Below are positions 26,658-35,436 of a DNA stretch of 64,000 nt, one piece after another. Position numbers and translations under genes: made by a program. Where the stretch lies: NCBI GenBank assembly GCA_029260075.1, contig JAJDDY010000023.1:248001-312000 (forward strand), written 5' to 3'. The notes below the pieces were generated by a model that was not told the DNA's origin, searched no databases, and was given only the letters and a program-made list of their open reading frames with translations. Source of the stretch: Phycisphaerae bacterium (GTDB lineage: Bacteria > Planctomycetota > Phycisphaerae > UBA1845). Each line of letters opens with the position of its first letter. Position 1 is the first letter of the stretch.

Positions 26658-27887
26658 TCAATCGTCTTGCAGTCGACGCATCATCTCGATAGCCCCGTCG
26701 CGCGTAGTAATCGCCTCATTGAGTTGCGCCGTATACAGCGTCCCCAGCATGCGACCCATCGCCGGGCCCGGCGCCATGCCCAGGTTGCACAGGTCGTCGC
26801 CGGTGAGCAGCGGCGGGGGGGTTATGGTATCGGGGGCGATGGCTGCCGCTCGATGCACGAGATCGTTGAGCAGATTGGCGTCGCCTTCATCGCTGTTCGC
26901 CCGAGCCCGAGCGAGGGCTAGTAGGTCCAACCAGCAGGGATGAGCCATTAACGTCTTGAGCCCGGCCAAGTCGAGGTCGCGATCCGTTTCGACTCGTCGC
27001 GAAGAACGTATCAGCCAAGCCGTGTGATCCGCGATGCGGTTGCTGGTACGCAAGTCTCGGCACACTTCGGTGGCTTGTTCGTCCCCGCCGTCGCAAAGCA
27101 GGGTGGCGAGTACGAGCGCCGGAGTGACGGCGTCTTCTTGCAACGAGCCCAACCGTGCACCGATCGAAGCCGCCTGTTCGTTTGTCGGCGACCAGCTTGG
27201 CGCAATGTGCGCGGTCAGCCCGACCTCAGCCAAAAGCGTCCACGCCTCGGACCGGTTTTGATCAAGCAGCATCCATTCCAATTCCTGCCAGATACGCTCG
27301 GGGCTGACACCAGCCAGGCGCGGGGCGAGCCGAACCATGGCTTCACGGGTGGTGGCTTCGACGGCAAAGCCCAATCGTGCCGCAAACCGAACCGCACGAA
27401 GTAAACGCAGGTGATCTTCCGCGAAGCGCTGGTCCGGGTTGCCGATCGTTCGAATGATCCCTGCTTCCAAATCCGCGAGACCGCCGACGTAATCCACTAT
27501 GCGGTCGTCGATCGGGTCGTGAAATAGTCCGTTGATGGTGAAGTCTCGGCGACGGGCGTCCTGTTCGGCTGTGCCGTAGGTAATGTCGTCGGGGTGGCGA
27601 CCGTCTGAGTAGACCCCGTCCATGCGAAACGTAGCCACCTCAATATCGACGCCGCGACGGTGGACAAGGATGACGCCGAACTTGGCGCCGACGCGCCTTG
27701 CGCGGCGGAACAGCTTGCACACGCGATCTGGCTTCGCGTCGGTGGCGATGTCGTAGTCCTTCGGCTCGCGATTGAGCAATCGGTCGCGAACGCACCCGCC
27801 GGCGAACAGCGCTACGTGACCGGCCTTGCGCAACTCCTCCAGGATAGCCATGGCTACGATGCGAGGATCTTGCTTCTTGGTTCTCAT
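26658..27887 (-). CDS. CCA tRNA nucleotidyltransferase / poly(A) polymerase family
   Basis: A class II nucleotidyltransferase of 409 residues. The signature is LFAGGCVRDRLL followed by KDYDIATDA with the catalytic Asp pair. Next are TFRMDGVYSDGRHPDDITYG, RRRDFTINGLF and RFAEDHLRLLRAVRFAARLG, the last typical of the family's RNA-recognition neck. The C-terminal half is helical. It either adds CCA to tRNA 3' ends or polyadenylates RNA; motifs do not separate the two. Neither tRNA gene here encodes CCA, so a CCA-adding enzyme is needed and this is a natural candidate. The ATG overlaps the rsmD stop by four bases. Confidence 0.9.
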   Translation of the reverse strand: MRTKKQDPRIVAMAILEELRKAGHVALFAGGCVRDRLLNREPKDYDIATDAKPDRVCKLFRRARRVGAKFGVILVHRRGVDIEVATFRMDGVYSDGRHPDDITYGTAEQDARRRDFTINGLFHDPIDDRIVDYVGGLADLEAGIIRTIGNPDQRFAEDHLRLLRAVRFAARLGFAVEATTREAMVRLAPRLAGVSPERIWQELEWMLLDQNRSEAWTLLAEVGLTAHIAPSWSPTNEQAASIGARLGSLQEDAVTPALVLATLLCDGGDEQATEVCRDLRTSNRIADHTAWLIRSSRRVETDRDLDLAGLKTLMAHPCWLDLLALARARANSDEGDANLLNDLVHRAAAIAPDTITPPPLLTGDDLCNLGMAPGPAMGRMLGTLYTAQLNEAITTRDGAIEMMRRLQDD

Positions 27888-28465
27888 TTGACGAACACGC
27901 TGATTGCACCGGTTCCGTAGCGACGCCGATCGACAAGCCGATAAGTTTGACCTGTGTCGGGAGCATATTCCACCTTCTCTTGGTGATGAAGTACGACCAC
28001 AGGGTCGCTCCCGTCTGCGGCGAAGAGCTTCTCGAGGTACTGGCGTACGGGCCCTTGCGCGGTCGTATCAACGGAATCGCGATAGGGCGGATCCAGAAGT
28101 ACGAGGTCGAACGGCTGATGATCAGCGTCACATATTGCGGCTGACCAAGCGTCTCGTGAGATGACTGTGGCTGACTCGTACGCATCCAACGCTTCGATAT
28201 TCCGGCGAAGCGCGGTGATCGCGACGGGTTCGCGCTCGAAGAACCGGCATGTCCCGGCGCCGCGAGACAACGCTTCCAATCCCATCGATCCGCTTCCGGC
28301 GAACACGTCCGCAACGCGCAAGGCAGGCAAGGTGCCCGCCGTGCCAAAGTACGTTCCCAGAAGACTGAACACGGACTCGCGGATGCGATCGGGCATAGGC
28401 CTTGTGCTGGACGTATCCGGTCGGACCAGTCGTCGCGATCGCCATTTTCCCGCGATAATTCTCAT
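27884..28465 (-). CDS. rsmD: 16S rRNA (guanine966-N2)-methyltransferase RsmD
   Basis: 193 residues starting MRIIAGKWRSRRL, the RsmD hallmark, followed by RPMPDRIRESVFSLLG. The SAM-binding strand is VADVFAGSGSMGLEALSRGA and the catalytic motif LVLLDPPY. The enzyme methylates G966 of 16S rRNA in the assembled 30S head. ATG 28465 is chosen because the family begins exactly here. It overlaps the downstream cca-type gene by ATGA, so the two are translationally coupled; both act on RNA. Confidence 0.92.
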   Translation of the reverse strand: MRIIAGKWRSRRLVRPDTSSTRPMPDRIRESVFSLLGTYFGTAGTLPALRVADVFAGSGSMGLEALSRGAGTCRFFEREPVAITALRRNIEALDAYESATVISRDAWSAAICDADHQPFDLVLLDPPYRDSVDTTAQGPVRQYLEKLFAADGSDPVVVLHHQEKVEYAPDTGQTYRLVDRRRYGTGAISVFVK

Positions 28466-28640
28466 CGGTATCAAGCACCTATCCGTTCGATGGTCGGTTC
28501 TGCAATTTCGTTTGAGACGTTGACCCGGGCAAAACCGTAACGGTATAATCGGTGCGGATGGCGACGCTGGCAAGCGTGATCATGAAACCGTACGGCGGCG
28601 CTGCCGCTCACGGGGCGTCGCACTTGGGATTCGATCGAAC

Positions 28641-29045
28641 ATGGGCTCAATTCTGTGTGAACATTGTGCGGCGGCGTGCTGCCGATACTTGGCCTTGCCG
28701 ATGGACAAGCCGTCCACGAAGCGGGACTACGATGATATTCGGTGGTACCTGATGCACGAAGGCGTCAGCGTGTTCGTCGAAGAGGGCGATTGGTTCGTCC
28801 AATACCAAACGAAGTGCAAGAACCTCGGCGCCGACAACCTATGTATGGTCTACGACACCCGGCCAGCGATATGCGAAGAATACAAGGCTGGTGATTGCGA
28901 TTATAGCGGTGCCGCGTTTGGCTACGACTACCTATTCACCCATGCGAATCAGATCGAGGCGTTCTACCACAAGAAGAGCGGCCAGCACCTAGGCAAACCG
29001 TCTCCGCCGCAGCGCCGCAAACGCAATACCAAGAAGACCGCCTAG
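28641..29045 (+). CDS. YkgJ-family cysteine cluster protein
   Basis: 134 residues with Cys motifs CEHCAAACCRY at the N-terminus and CKNLGADNLCMVYDTRPAIC in the centre, then CDYSG. This is the YkgJ/UPF0153 pattern of putative zinc- or iron-chelating proteins of unknown role. The C-terminus is Lys/Arg-rich. The TAG stop (29043-29045) coincides with the TA flank and first G of a MITE-like element, which suggests that the insertion created or replaced the stop and 3' end. It is divergent from rsmD. Confidence 0.87.
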   Translation: MGSILCEHCAAACCRYLALPMDKPSTKRDYDDIRWYLMHEGVSVFVEEGDWFVQYQTKCKNLGADNLCMVYDTRPAICEEYKAGDCDYSGAAFGYDYLFTHANQIEAFYHKKSGQHLGKPSPPQRRKRNTKKTA

Positions 29046-29192
29046 TGCTTTGTCATGACTCAGGTGACGGGTTCGTCCGATACAAGCCGCGACTGTAAGG
29101 GAGCGACTTCAAGCTGTTACGACCGGATTTCTGACGTCCGCTTCCTTACGGACGCGGCTTGGTAACCCCGTCCGTCGAACTTTGACAAAGCA
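29046..29192. repeat. MITE-like palindromic element, copy at ykgJ stop codon (about 147 bases)
   Basis: The ends are TGCTTTGTCATGACTCAGG and the inverted CGAACTTTGACAAAGCA. The inner arms AAGCCGCGAC and GACGCGGCTT carry a compensated pair change (A-T for G-C) relative to the GAGCCGCG copies. A TA precedes the left end. Confidence 0.87.
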
Positions 29193-29253
29193 TGGGCAAT
29201 CTGTCGAGGAAGGCTGGTTCTTGGACGGGGCGTCTGCTTCCTGGCTGTGTTGC

Positions 29254-30048
29254 ATGTTTCGAAAGGCCGCGTTGTCTGCTTACTTGAACATATCCCGCCT
29301 GCAGACTTGCAGCCTCTTTGTGGCGTTCGGACTGGCTGGAACCAACGCGGGCTGCGTCGCTGGCTCGCTCGCGACCGACACCGGTTTCCGTCCACCAGGT
29401 TTCGAGTGGTCTGTTGATACCGAACAACAGGTACATGTTGGCGAGGAAGTTCGGTTCGATTTCGTACTGCACGACTGGTCCAAGAATCTGTTGAATCCGA
29501 TCGGGATCGCCGACTATTGCGCCACGATCGTCCAGGGTGAGCGCATCGAGGTCGACGCGCAGCCGTCCGGTCATTTTCAATTTTCGCACAAATTCGATGG
29601 CCTTACCCCCGGCGAACGCATTAACATTCGTGTCGACGCCTATCGTCAGCGGGACGACCGCGACTTCATGTACATCCGCGATCGCTGGATACACACGCCC
29701 AATTCGCACAATCTGGATGACAAGAGGGTCGCGTCGGCTTCGATTCGATTGACCGTCTACGCAGCAGCCATCGAGCTATCCATCGTGCGTCCGCCGGACG
29801 ATTTGGATCCTGAAACCGGTGTACTGAGGATTCGCAGGACGGACGGGTCCACGAAATCGTTCTTCATCGATCGGCCCGGACGCCGAGGGTTTACGGTGGA
29901 CGGCCCCACAGTAGACGGGTACTATCGTTTTCGCTTCCGACCACGGGGCAACGAGTTGAACAGCTCGGGAACGACTGCGGTGGAGATTGAGGTGTACGAC
30001 CTCTCGGGCAATCCGCACTACGCCGAGACGATTCTCGATACGCCGTAA
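29254..30048 (+). CDS. Lipoprotein of unknown function, 264 aa
   Basis: Residues 1-34 form a lipoprotein signal ending GLAGTNAGC. The mature part is all-beta in appearance: VGEEVRFDFVLHDWSKN, SHKFDGLTPGERINIRVDAY, ASIRLTVYAAAIELSIVRP and FRFRPRGNELNSSGTTAVEI. These look like immunoglobulin-like or transthyretin-like sandwiches. I recognise no named family. ATG 29254 is chosen to give the lipoprotein signal; an open frame extends 72 bases further upstream into the MITE-like element. It is followed by the HYExAFE gene 90 bases downstream. Confidence 0.7.
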   Translation: MFRKAALSAYLNISRLQTCSLFVAFGLAGTNAGCVAGSLATDTGFRPPGFEWSVDTEQQVHVGEEVRFDFVLHDWSKNLLNPIGIADYCATIVQGERIEVDAQPSGHFQFSHKFDGLTPGERINIRVDAYRQRDDRDFMYIRDRWIHTPNSHNLDDKRVASASIRLTVYAAAIELSIVRPPDDLDPETGVLRIRRTDGSTKSFFIDRPGRRGFTVDGPTVDGYYRFRFRPRGNELNSSGTTAVEIEVYDLSGNPHYAETILDTP

Positions 30049-30138
30049 CTCCCCAGGTCTGTACGACGTTGACAGGATGCCGGACGACGGCAGCTACTCG
30101 CGACCTCGAAACGAGCTACGCTGCAAAGCGAGTCAAGC

Positions 30139-30657
30139 ATGGCACGACGCAGCATTCACTACGAAGCCGCCTTTGAAGACTACGTGCGCTCGCGCGGTTG
30201 GCCATACGTGGCGGTGGATGAGAAGAAGCGGGCGATCTTCGCGGGCGCTCGCATCAAGTCGTTCGATTTCATAGTCTACCGCCCGGGACACCGCGGCGCG
30301 CTCGTCGACGTCAAAGGTAGAAAATTCCCCTACTGCCTGGCGAGCGGCTCCAAACGCTACTGGGAGAATTGGGTCACCAACGAAGATATCGAAGGTCTTC
30401 GACGGTGGGAGGGTGCGTTCGGAGACAATTTCGAGACCGGGTTCGTGTTCGCCTATTGGCTGCAGGGTACCGCAGATCGCGATCCCCCGGGGGACATCCA
30501 CGCATTCCGCGATGAGTACTACTCGTTTCTTTGGGTAACCGCAGCAAACTACGCAGATCGGGCCCGGTGCAGGTCGCCGAAATGGGACACGATCTCAGTA
30601 TCAGCTAAGGATTTTCGCGGAATGGCGCGTCCACTAAGCGAACGCGCTACAGCGTAG
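30139..30657 (+). CDS. HYExAFE-type protein, PD-(D/E)XK nuclease-like
   Basis: 172 residues starting ARRSIHYEAAFEDYVRSRGW, which contains the H-Y-E-x-A-F-E signature of a planctomycete family. The segment IKSFDFIVYRPGHRGALVDV with a following KGR gives the D...(13)...D-x-K spacing of PD-(D/E)XK nucleases and Holliday-junction resolvases. The aromatic-rich middle (RYWENWVTNEDIEGLRRWE) is peculiar to it. A nuclease function is inference from this motif alone. The context gives no further hint: a lipoprotein gene precedes, and a Flp pilin gene lies downstream on the opposite strand. Confidence 0.75.
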   Translation: MARRSIHYEAAFEDYVRSRGWPYVAVDEKKRAIFAGARIKSFDFIVYRPGHRGALVDVKGRKFPYCLASGSKRYWENWVTNEDIEGLRRWEGAFGDNFETGFVFAYWLQGTADRDPPGDIHAFRDEYYSFLWVTAANYADRARCRSPKWDTISVSAKDFRGMARPLSERATA

Positions 30658-30706
30658 CACGCTTTGCGCGGTAGTAGTTGGTGTGCTTGGCCGCTACGGC
30701 CGGTCG

Positions 30707-30883
30707 TTACTTCGGAATATCATTCGCCAGTGATGCGTAGATGTTTGCCACGCCACCGCCGACGCTGGAAATCACCGTGACGGCGGCGAGAATGATCATG
30801 GCGAGCATGAAGGCGTACTCCGTGGATGAGGGGCCGTCTTCCGACTGCACGAATGTCAAAGCGCGATGCAGTAGCGAGGTCAT
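30707..30883 (-). CDS. Flp/Fap-type (type IVb) pilin, 58 aa
   Basis: The translation runs MTSLLHRALTFVQSEDG / PSSTEYAFMLAMIILAAV / TVISSVGGGVANIYASLANDIPK. The leader, the G before the mature start, the TEYAFM motif with Glu near position five, and one hydrophobic helix ending in SSVGGG are the hallmarks of Flp pilins assembled by Tad systems. An AAGGAGAGGGG tract lies just upstream of the ATG. No tad or rcp gene or prepilin peptidase is adjacent, so the assembly machinery must be elsewhere. Flp pili mediate tight adhesion and biofilm formation in the known cases. A Flp-like planctomycete protein could also be a minor pilin. Confidence 0.85.
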   Translation of the reverse strand: MTSLLHRALTFVQSEDGPSSTEYAFMLAMIILAAVTVISSVGGGVANIYASLANDIPK

Positions 30884-31403
30884 GGTGCTTCACCCCTCTC
30901 CTTGCGGCGTATCCTCGAAACAGCGAGAACCCGGCTCGCGTCAGCCGATCGCGGCGAAATCCTCACCACTCGGCTAGCGTAGTCCCCTGGACCGATCTGT
31001 TTCGTTGTGCTACGAATCTACGTCCAATTCTCATGCACGGGACTGCTTGGCCCGTGAACCGTGGCGCGACGCGGTGCAAGAACCCCCCAGGTAGGGACTC
31101 GTGACCGTCGGGCGCAGTATCGACCATGGGAAACGTACGATTCGATCGCAGGCAGGCCAAATATATCTTCGATACCGACGCTGGGCTAGCGGAAATTGTG
31201 GTAATCTGGGACGTATGCACGGAATCGGACCTGGCGGAGACGCCCAGCGACCACGGATCGTCCCCGGAATCTGGACGCTTGACGCCGCTCGCGGATGCCC
31301 ATACGTTGCGCGGCAGAGCAGTTGAGCAACAGGTCGGGACACCGGCGAAGAAGCGTTTCCTTCGAATCGGTCCCCTCCGTCTACTTCCATTTCGAGGTTT
31401 CCC
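30884..31403. other. Intergenic region between Flp pilin and cold-shock genes
   Basis: No supported gene. A frame of 97 codons at 31126-31419 overlaps the cold-shock gene and has no recognisable content. The region should carry the divergent promoters and probably a long cold-shock leader, which I cannot demonstrate. Confidence 0.4.
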
Positions 31404-31610
31404 ATGGAAGGCACCGTAAAGTGGTTTGATCACACGAAGAGGTTTGGTTTCATCAAGCCCAACGACGACGGTCAAGATGTTTTTGTTCATCAGAGCGGCC
31501 TGTTAGAGGAAACAGCGTCCCGCATCAAAGACGGATGCCGCGTTGAATTCGACGTGACTGATGGGGAGAAGGGGCCTCAAGCAAGCAACGTTCGCGTGCT
31601 CGACGATTAA
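31404..31610 (+). CDS. Cold-shock domain protein
   Basis: 68 residues forming one OB-fold cold-shock domain. It begins MEGTVKWFDHTKRFGFIKP, with RNP1 as KRFGFIK (Arg where KGFGFI has Gly), and RNP2 is DVFVHQS. The end is GPQASNVRVLDD. It binds single-stranded RNA or DNA as an RNA chaperone. A GAGG tract lies about ten bases before the ATG. It stands alone, upstream of trpF on the same strand with a 157-base gap. Confidence 0.93.
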   Translation: MEGTVKWFDHTKRFGFIKPNDDGQDVFVHQSGLLEETASRIKDGCRVEFDVTDGEKGPQASNVRVLDD

Positions 31611-31767
31611 CTTCGTTCACGACGTTTCAGTTTGACGAACCGCCGACGACCGGGACCACTTTCCGATCATGCTCGGGGTGCGTCTATCCCTTGACCGCGT
31701 GCGGCGGGGGTTGGGCGTCTGTGTGTACATCGGCGTTAGCGTCTTCCGCTTGGGATGCGTGCCCGGT

Positions 31768-32436
31768 ATGCACAAGAAACTTGTCAAAGTCTGCGGGATT
31801 ACCAGCGTCGACGACGCCTTAGTGACGGTAGATCTCGGCGCGGACTGGATTGGTGTCAACTTGGTGGCCGGTCCACGGCGCATCGACTGCGGCGTCGCAG
31901 AGGAAATCCTCCTCAACGTTCCCGACGCCCACCGCGTGGTCGCTCTCGTCCGGGTCACGGACCGCGGCGGCCGTAACGTGGTAATCGATACACTTCAGCG
32001 TTCCGGTCTGCACCGTGTTCAGCTCTATGGGGCGCCCATCACCCGGACTGTGGCAGACTTTCAATCGATGGGGCTTGAGTCCGTCATGGTCCAGCCGTTC
32101 GGCGACGCTTCGGCGGCAGTATCGATCGACGAGATCCTCGCGGGCTGCGCCGACGCCAAGCCCGAGTACCTCCTTCTCGATGCCCACGACGAACGCAAGC
32201 TGGGCGGAACGGGCCGTCGCGCCAACTGGGATGCCGTTGCGGGCTGTCGGCAGGATGGCTGTTTCGATCGCTGGCCGACGTTGCTTCTTGCCGGTGGGCT
32301 GACGCCGGACAACGTACGGACGGCCATCGATCAGGTGCAACCGTTCGGCGTGGACGTTTGCTCCGGTGTGGAGTCGGCGCCGGGGCGCAAAGATCCGTCG
32401 AAGCTGCGCGAATTCATCGCGGCCGTTCGTGGGTAG
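31768..32436 (+). CDS. trpF: Phosphoribosylanthranilate isomerase
   Basis: TrpF isomerises phosphoribosylanthranilate in tryptophan synthesis. The 222-residue TIM barrel begins KLVKVCGITSVDDAL with the catalytic Cys in KVCGIT. The general-acid Asp is in YLLLDAHDERKLGGTG, and the phosphate site is LLLAGGLTPDNV and GVDVCSGVESAPGRKD. ATG 31768 is taken because the barrel starts directly after it; in-frame starts up to 100 bases upstream add nothing recognisable. No other trp gene is adjacent. Confidence 0.92.
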   Translation: MHKKLVKVCGITSVDDALVTVDLGADWIGVNLVAGPRRIDCGVAEEILLNVPDAHRVVALVRVTDRGGRNVVIDTLQRSGLHRVQLYGAPITRTVADFQSMGLESVMVQPFGDASAAVSIDEILAGCADAKPEYLLLDAHDERKLGGTGRRANWDAVAGCRQDGCFDRWPTLLLAGGLTPDNVRTAIDQVQPFGVDVCSGVESAPGRKDPSKLREFIAAVRG

Positions 32437-32530
32437 CAGTTTGTTGAACGAGGCTAGTATTCAAGCGAGTTGTCGTGAGGCCGCGCGTGACAACGGGCCG
32501 CATGTCCGTCAAGAGCCGGAAATTCCTAAT

Positions 32531-32558
32531 GGATCACCGGCTGGAAGCCGGCGCCACA
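32531..32558 (-). repeat. CACCGGCT hairpin repeat, inverted orientation
   Basis: GGATCACCGGCTGGAAGCC then GGCGCCACA, with one stem change. It lies in the gap after trpF. Confidence 0.85.
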
Positions 32559-32657
32559 CTTTTTAAGAGGCTGATCGTGCGGACGGTTGCGACCGACCGA
32601 CGAGAAGGTCGGTCTTGCAATCACTCATCGAGCCTCGGCCTGCGACGATGTTCGAAA

Positions 32658-32677
32658 GGCCCGCCCCCATGCGGGCC
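32658..32677 (-). terminator. Possible terminator hairpin between trpF and the FG-GAP gene
   Basis: The arms GGCCCGC and GCGGGCC close on CCCCAT. On the minus strand a short TTTC follows, so it could end transcription of the leftward FG-GAP gene whose stop is at 32706. The T-run is weak. Confidence 0.45.
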
Positions 32678-32705
32678 CGACTACGGCTGTGGCTGCAGCG
32701 CCGAG

Positions 32706-34232
32706 CTACTGCGGTGCCGGCAGCGTGTTGCGGAACCAGGCCAAGGCGTCATTCGTCAACCCGCTCAGACCACTCCGGTCCAGCGTGGCGACGACGTCGT
32801 TGACGCCATCTCCGTCGATGTCCACGACGATGATCGAGTTGATTAACGTCCCGCCCCCAATCTCAACCGGCGCGACGTTCGGGTCTGTGGTCGCGGGTGT
32901 ATTGCTGATCAATCCGCCGAGCTCGTCATCGATGATGAGGTTTTCGTTCCACTGATCAAACACGCTCGGCGCTGCGATCGGGTCCAGCCAAATCAATCCA
33001 CCGCCGGCGGACGCCAACACCTCAACCTGCCCGTCGAAGTTCAGATCGCCCAAGGCGAACGCCGTGGGCGTGCGGTCCTTAAACTCCGCGAGCGTGAATA
33101 CCTGCCAGGGGATGCTTCGTAGCGGTGCGGTCGTCGCCCCCTCCGGTCCTTTGAGCCACTGAATCAAACGCCCCGCACTCGAACGCACGAGTACGTCGAC
33201 GATCCCGTCCTGATCGATGTCGGCCAGACGAACCACGTCTGCACCGGTAGCAATCTGTGCGACAAGACCGACCTGCCATCCGCCATCGGAGACGTGAAAA
33301 TCGTCCGGCGTGTCCAGCGTGGGATTGCGATACCAACGAACGTTCATGGTCGCAGCCGTCGGATAGGTTGCGACGATGTCCAAGTCGCCATCGCGATCAA
33401 CGTCGGCCAGCGCGACATCTTTGATCGCTCCGCCTTTGGGGAACGGGTCCGGAATGGTCGTACCGGTCCAAGCGCCGTCTCGAACGGCGCCCGATCCGCC
33501 ATTGCTGAACACAACGACATCGCGCGTGTTTTGGTTACAACTTGAGTTCCAGGCCACAGTCAAGTCGGGCGTGCCGTTGTTGTCGACGTCGCCGACGACC
33601 ATGCTGGTGAAGCCACCCTCTTCCGGCGCACCAGCCGAGCTACCCGTACCCTGAAGGAACGATGCTCCGACCTGAACCTCTTCCCACGACAACGCCTGGG
33701 TCGCGTCTGCCGAGTCGGACGGACCAAGATAGATTAGGATCAGTCCGCGTAGACCCGAGGCGGGCTGTTCGCTGTCGAGGCAAGCTGCACCTTCCAGTAG
33801 GCTTTCTTTGACCAGCACGGCGATGTCCTGCCGATTGTCGCCGTCGAAGTCTGCGATCGCCAAACCCGCAACCGCCACAGCCGGAACACTTCCGGCTAAC
33901 GCGACGGTTTCGAACGTCACGGCACCAGTGGCTGATCGTCGCTGAAGGTGAATCTGCACCGGTTGCGATTGGTTCCATGCTGAAACCAAGTCCATCATGC
34001 CATCGCCGTCGAGATCTTCGGCTGCGACGAACTGCGGTCCAGCCGAGTCTTCGGCACGCGGGTCAACCTGAAAAGCTGTGAAGAAGCTCTGCGTGTTCCC
34101 GGTGACTAAGAAGTCGCCGTCGCTGCCACCGTCAAACGCGTCGAACAACGCCTGACAACCGATCACCGAGACAACAATGAGCGATAGGCCAAACGTGGTC
34201 TTCCGGCCTAATGAATGGAACCGTCGATTCAT
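32706..34232 (-). CDS. FG-GAP/VCBS repeat lipoprotein
   Basis: 508 residues. Residues 1-29 form a lipoprotein signal ending VVSVIGC. The rest is built from about seven FG-GAP/VCBS repeats, each with a calcium-binding D-x-D-x-D/N-G core: DLDGDGMMDLV, DFDGDNRQDIAV, DVDNNGTPDLTV, DVDRDGDLDIVA, DIDQDGIVDVLV, DLNFDGQVEVLA and DIDGDGVNDVVA. They should fold into an integrin-like beta-propeller at the cell surface. The start ATG 34232 follows AAGGGATG. Such proteins are numerous in planctomycetes; ligands are unknown. Confidence 0.88.
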   Translation of the reverse strand: MNRRFHSLGRKTTFGLSLIVVSVIGCQALFDAFDGGSDGDFLVTGNTQSFFTAFQVDPRAEDSAGPQFVAAEDLDGDGMMDLVSAWNQSQPVQIHLQRRSATGAVTFETVALAGSVPAVAVAGLAIADFDGDNRQDIAVLVKESLLEGAACLDSEQPASGLRGLILIYLGPSDSADATQALSWEEVQVGASFLQGTGSSAGAPEEGGFTSMVVGDVDNNGTPDLTVAWNSSCNQNTRDVVVFSNGGSGAVRDGAWTGTTIPDPFPKGGAIKDVALADVDRDGDLDIVATYPTAATMNVRWYRNPTLDTPDDFHVSDGGWQVGLVAQIATGADVVRLADIDQDGIVDVLVRSSAGRLIQWLKGPEGATTAPLRSIPWQVFTLAEFKDRTPTAFALGDLNFDGQVEVLASAGGGLIWLDPIAAPSVFDQWNENLIIDDELGGLISNTPATTDPNVAPVEIGGGTLINSIIVVDIDGDGVNDVVATLDRSGLSGLTNDALAWFRNTLPAPQ

Positions 34233-34528
34233 GGGATCATCCCTTGAAGCTTGTTGATAGATCAACACGTCGAAACACAAAAAAAGTCAAAACATCGAAA
34301 CATTCGGACACTGATACTTCGAGACCCCACAAGTGCGAGGTAGAAACGCCGAGTCTTCAACGTCTCGACGGTTCGCCCATAGACGCAGCCGCCCCGTTCA
34401 CATTCACAGTCGTCGCAATCGTTATCGGCACGTACCAGAGACGCCTTTGGCACGGCGTCCGGAGCGACTCGTAGGTAGGGCGTGTCCGATAAATGAAGCG
34501 ACCAGTCGGCCCTTGTGAATGACGTGCG

Positions 34529-35296
34529 TCAGTAGGAATCGTTGCGACGGCCCTTCCGGGCCCGGTTCATCAAGTTCTGGAGGGATTCGTTGATGTCCGG
34601 AGCTTCACTATCCACTGGTACGATAAGATCGGTCGCTAGCTTTTCCAGAAGATCGAACATCCGGGCCACGAACGAGCTTGGTATTTGGACAAAGCATCCA
34701 ACATGGCCTAACCGTTCGAGTTTGTCTCCTGGCGTCGAGCCGGGGAATTCGTCGATCTTCGGCAGGATTGTTCGCAGCCGACTCTTCAACTTGTCGGTTA
34801 CGTCAAGACCACTGTGGACGAGATGGTTACGTAGTGTAACAAATGCCCTGATGCTGGGCTTACACGTTCGCCAAACTGGAGATTCCATGCCTCGTCGCTC
34901 GGCTTCATCGAGTATAGTCAAAACAAAGTTCCTTCGACCGGCACTTGCTCGCGTCCTTGCAGATTGAATGAGCGATTTGTCGATGCTACGCGATCCTTCC
35001 GTTGCGAGCGTGCTGTTGCAAAGAGACTCGAAGGTTGAGTAGAGTGGGATTATCTGGCACAGACGGTGCATACTCGTGATCATGTACGTGTCGATTTCAT
35101 ACTCGATGAGCGATTCAGGTTCGTCTTCACCAACCTCGCCTTTCGTGCTTCGAAGCCGCATCTCGATCTCCGCATCCTGAACCTCTCCGCGTCGGCGATC
35201 CTCAACTTGCTCGAAGGTTTCAAGTACCGATCGGAGCAGAGACATTCGCTCAAAGAACGGGTGGCGGCGTCTAATTTCGTCGCGATGGGTGGGCAT
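34529..35296 (-). CDS. Hypothetical protein with HEPN-like motif
   Basis: 255 residues, largely helical and cytoplasmic in character. The stretch FVTLRNHLVHSGL contains R-N-H-L-V-H, the R-x4-H motif of HEPN ribonucleases and nucleotidyl-binding proteins. The N-terminal part (RRRHPFFERMSLLRSVLETF) and the Glu-rich helix after it are not recognised. HEPN proteins act in toxin-antitoxin, abortive infection and RNA processing. The motif is short, so this is a suggestion. ATG 35296 gives a sensible N-terminus; an in-frame start 69 bases upstream would add a hydrophobic stretch. It is divergent from a Ski2-like helicase, 140 bases apart. Confidence 0.6.
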   Translation of the reverse strand: MPTHRDEIRRRHPFFERMSLLRSVLETFEQVEDRRRGEVQDAEIEMRLRSTKGEVGEDEPESLIEYEIDTYMITSMHRLCQIIPLYSTFESLCNSTLATEGSRSIDKSLIQSARTRASAGRRNFVLTILDEAERRGMESPVWRTCKPSIRAFVTLRNHLVHSGLDVTDKLKSRLRTILPKIDEFPGSTPGDKLERLGHVGCFVQIPSSFVARMFDLLEKLATDLIVPVDSEAPDINESLQNLMNRARKGRRNDSY

Positions 35297-35436
35297 TGCG
35301 GTATTGTGGGCGTGATCGGCGCACACGTAAACAGAGAACGATATGAAAAAGCTCAAAGCGTGCATATCGAGATTCTATCGCGGGGGCTCCGTCCGGAATC
35401 CGCGACGGCCACGCGACAAGACCGCTTCGGGTCGCT

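Noticed and set aside
31126-31419. Open frame of 97 codons before the cold-shock gene
   Set aside because: It overlaps the cold-shock gene, has no recognisable content and its start lacks a ribosome site.
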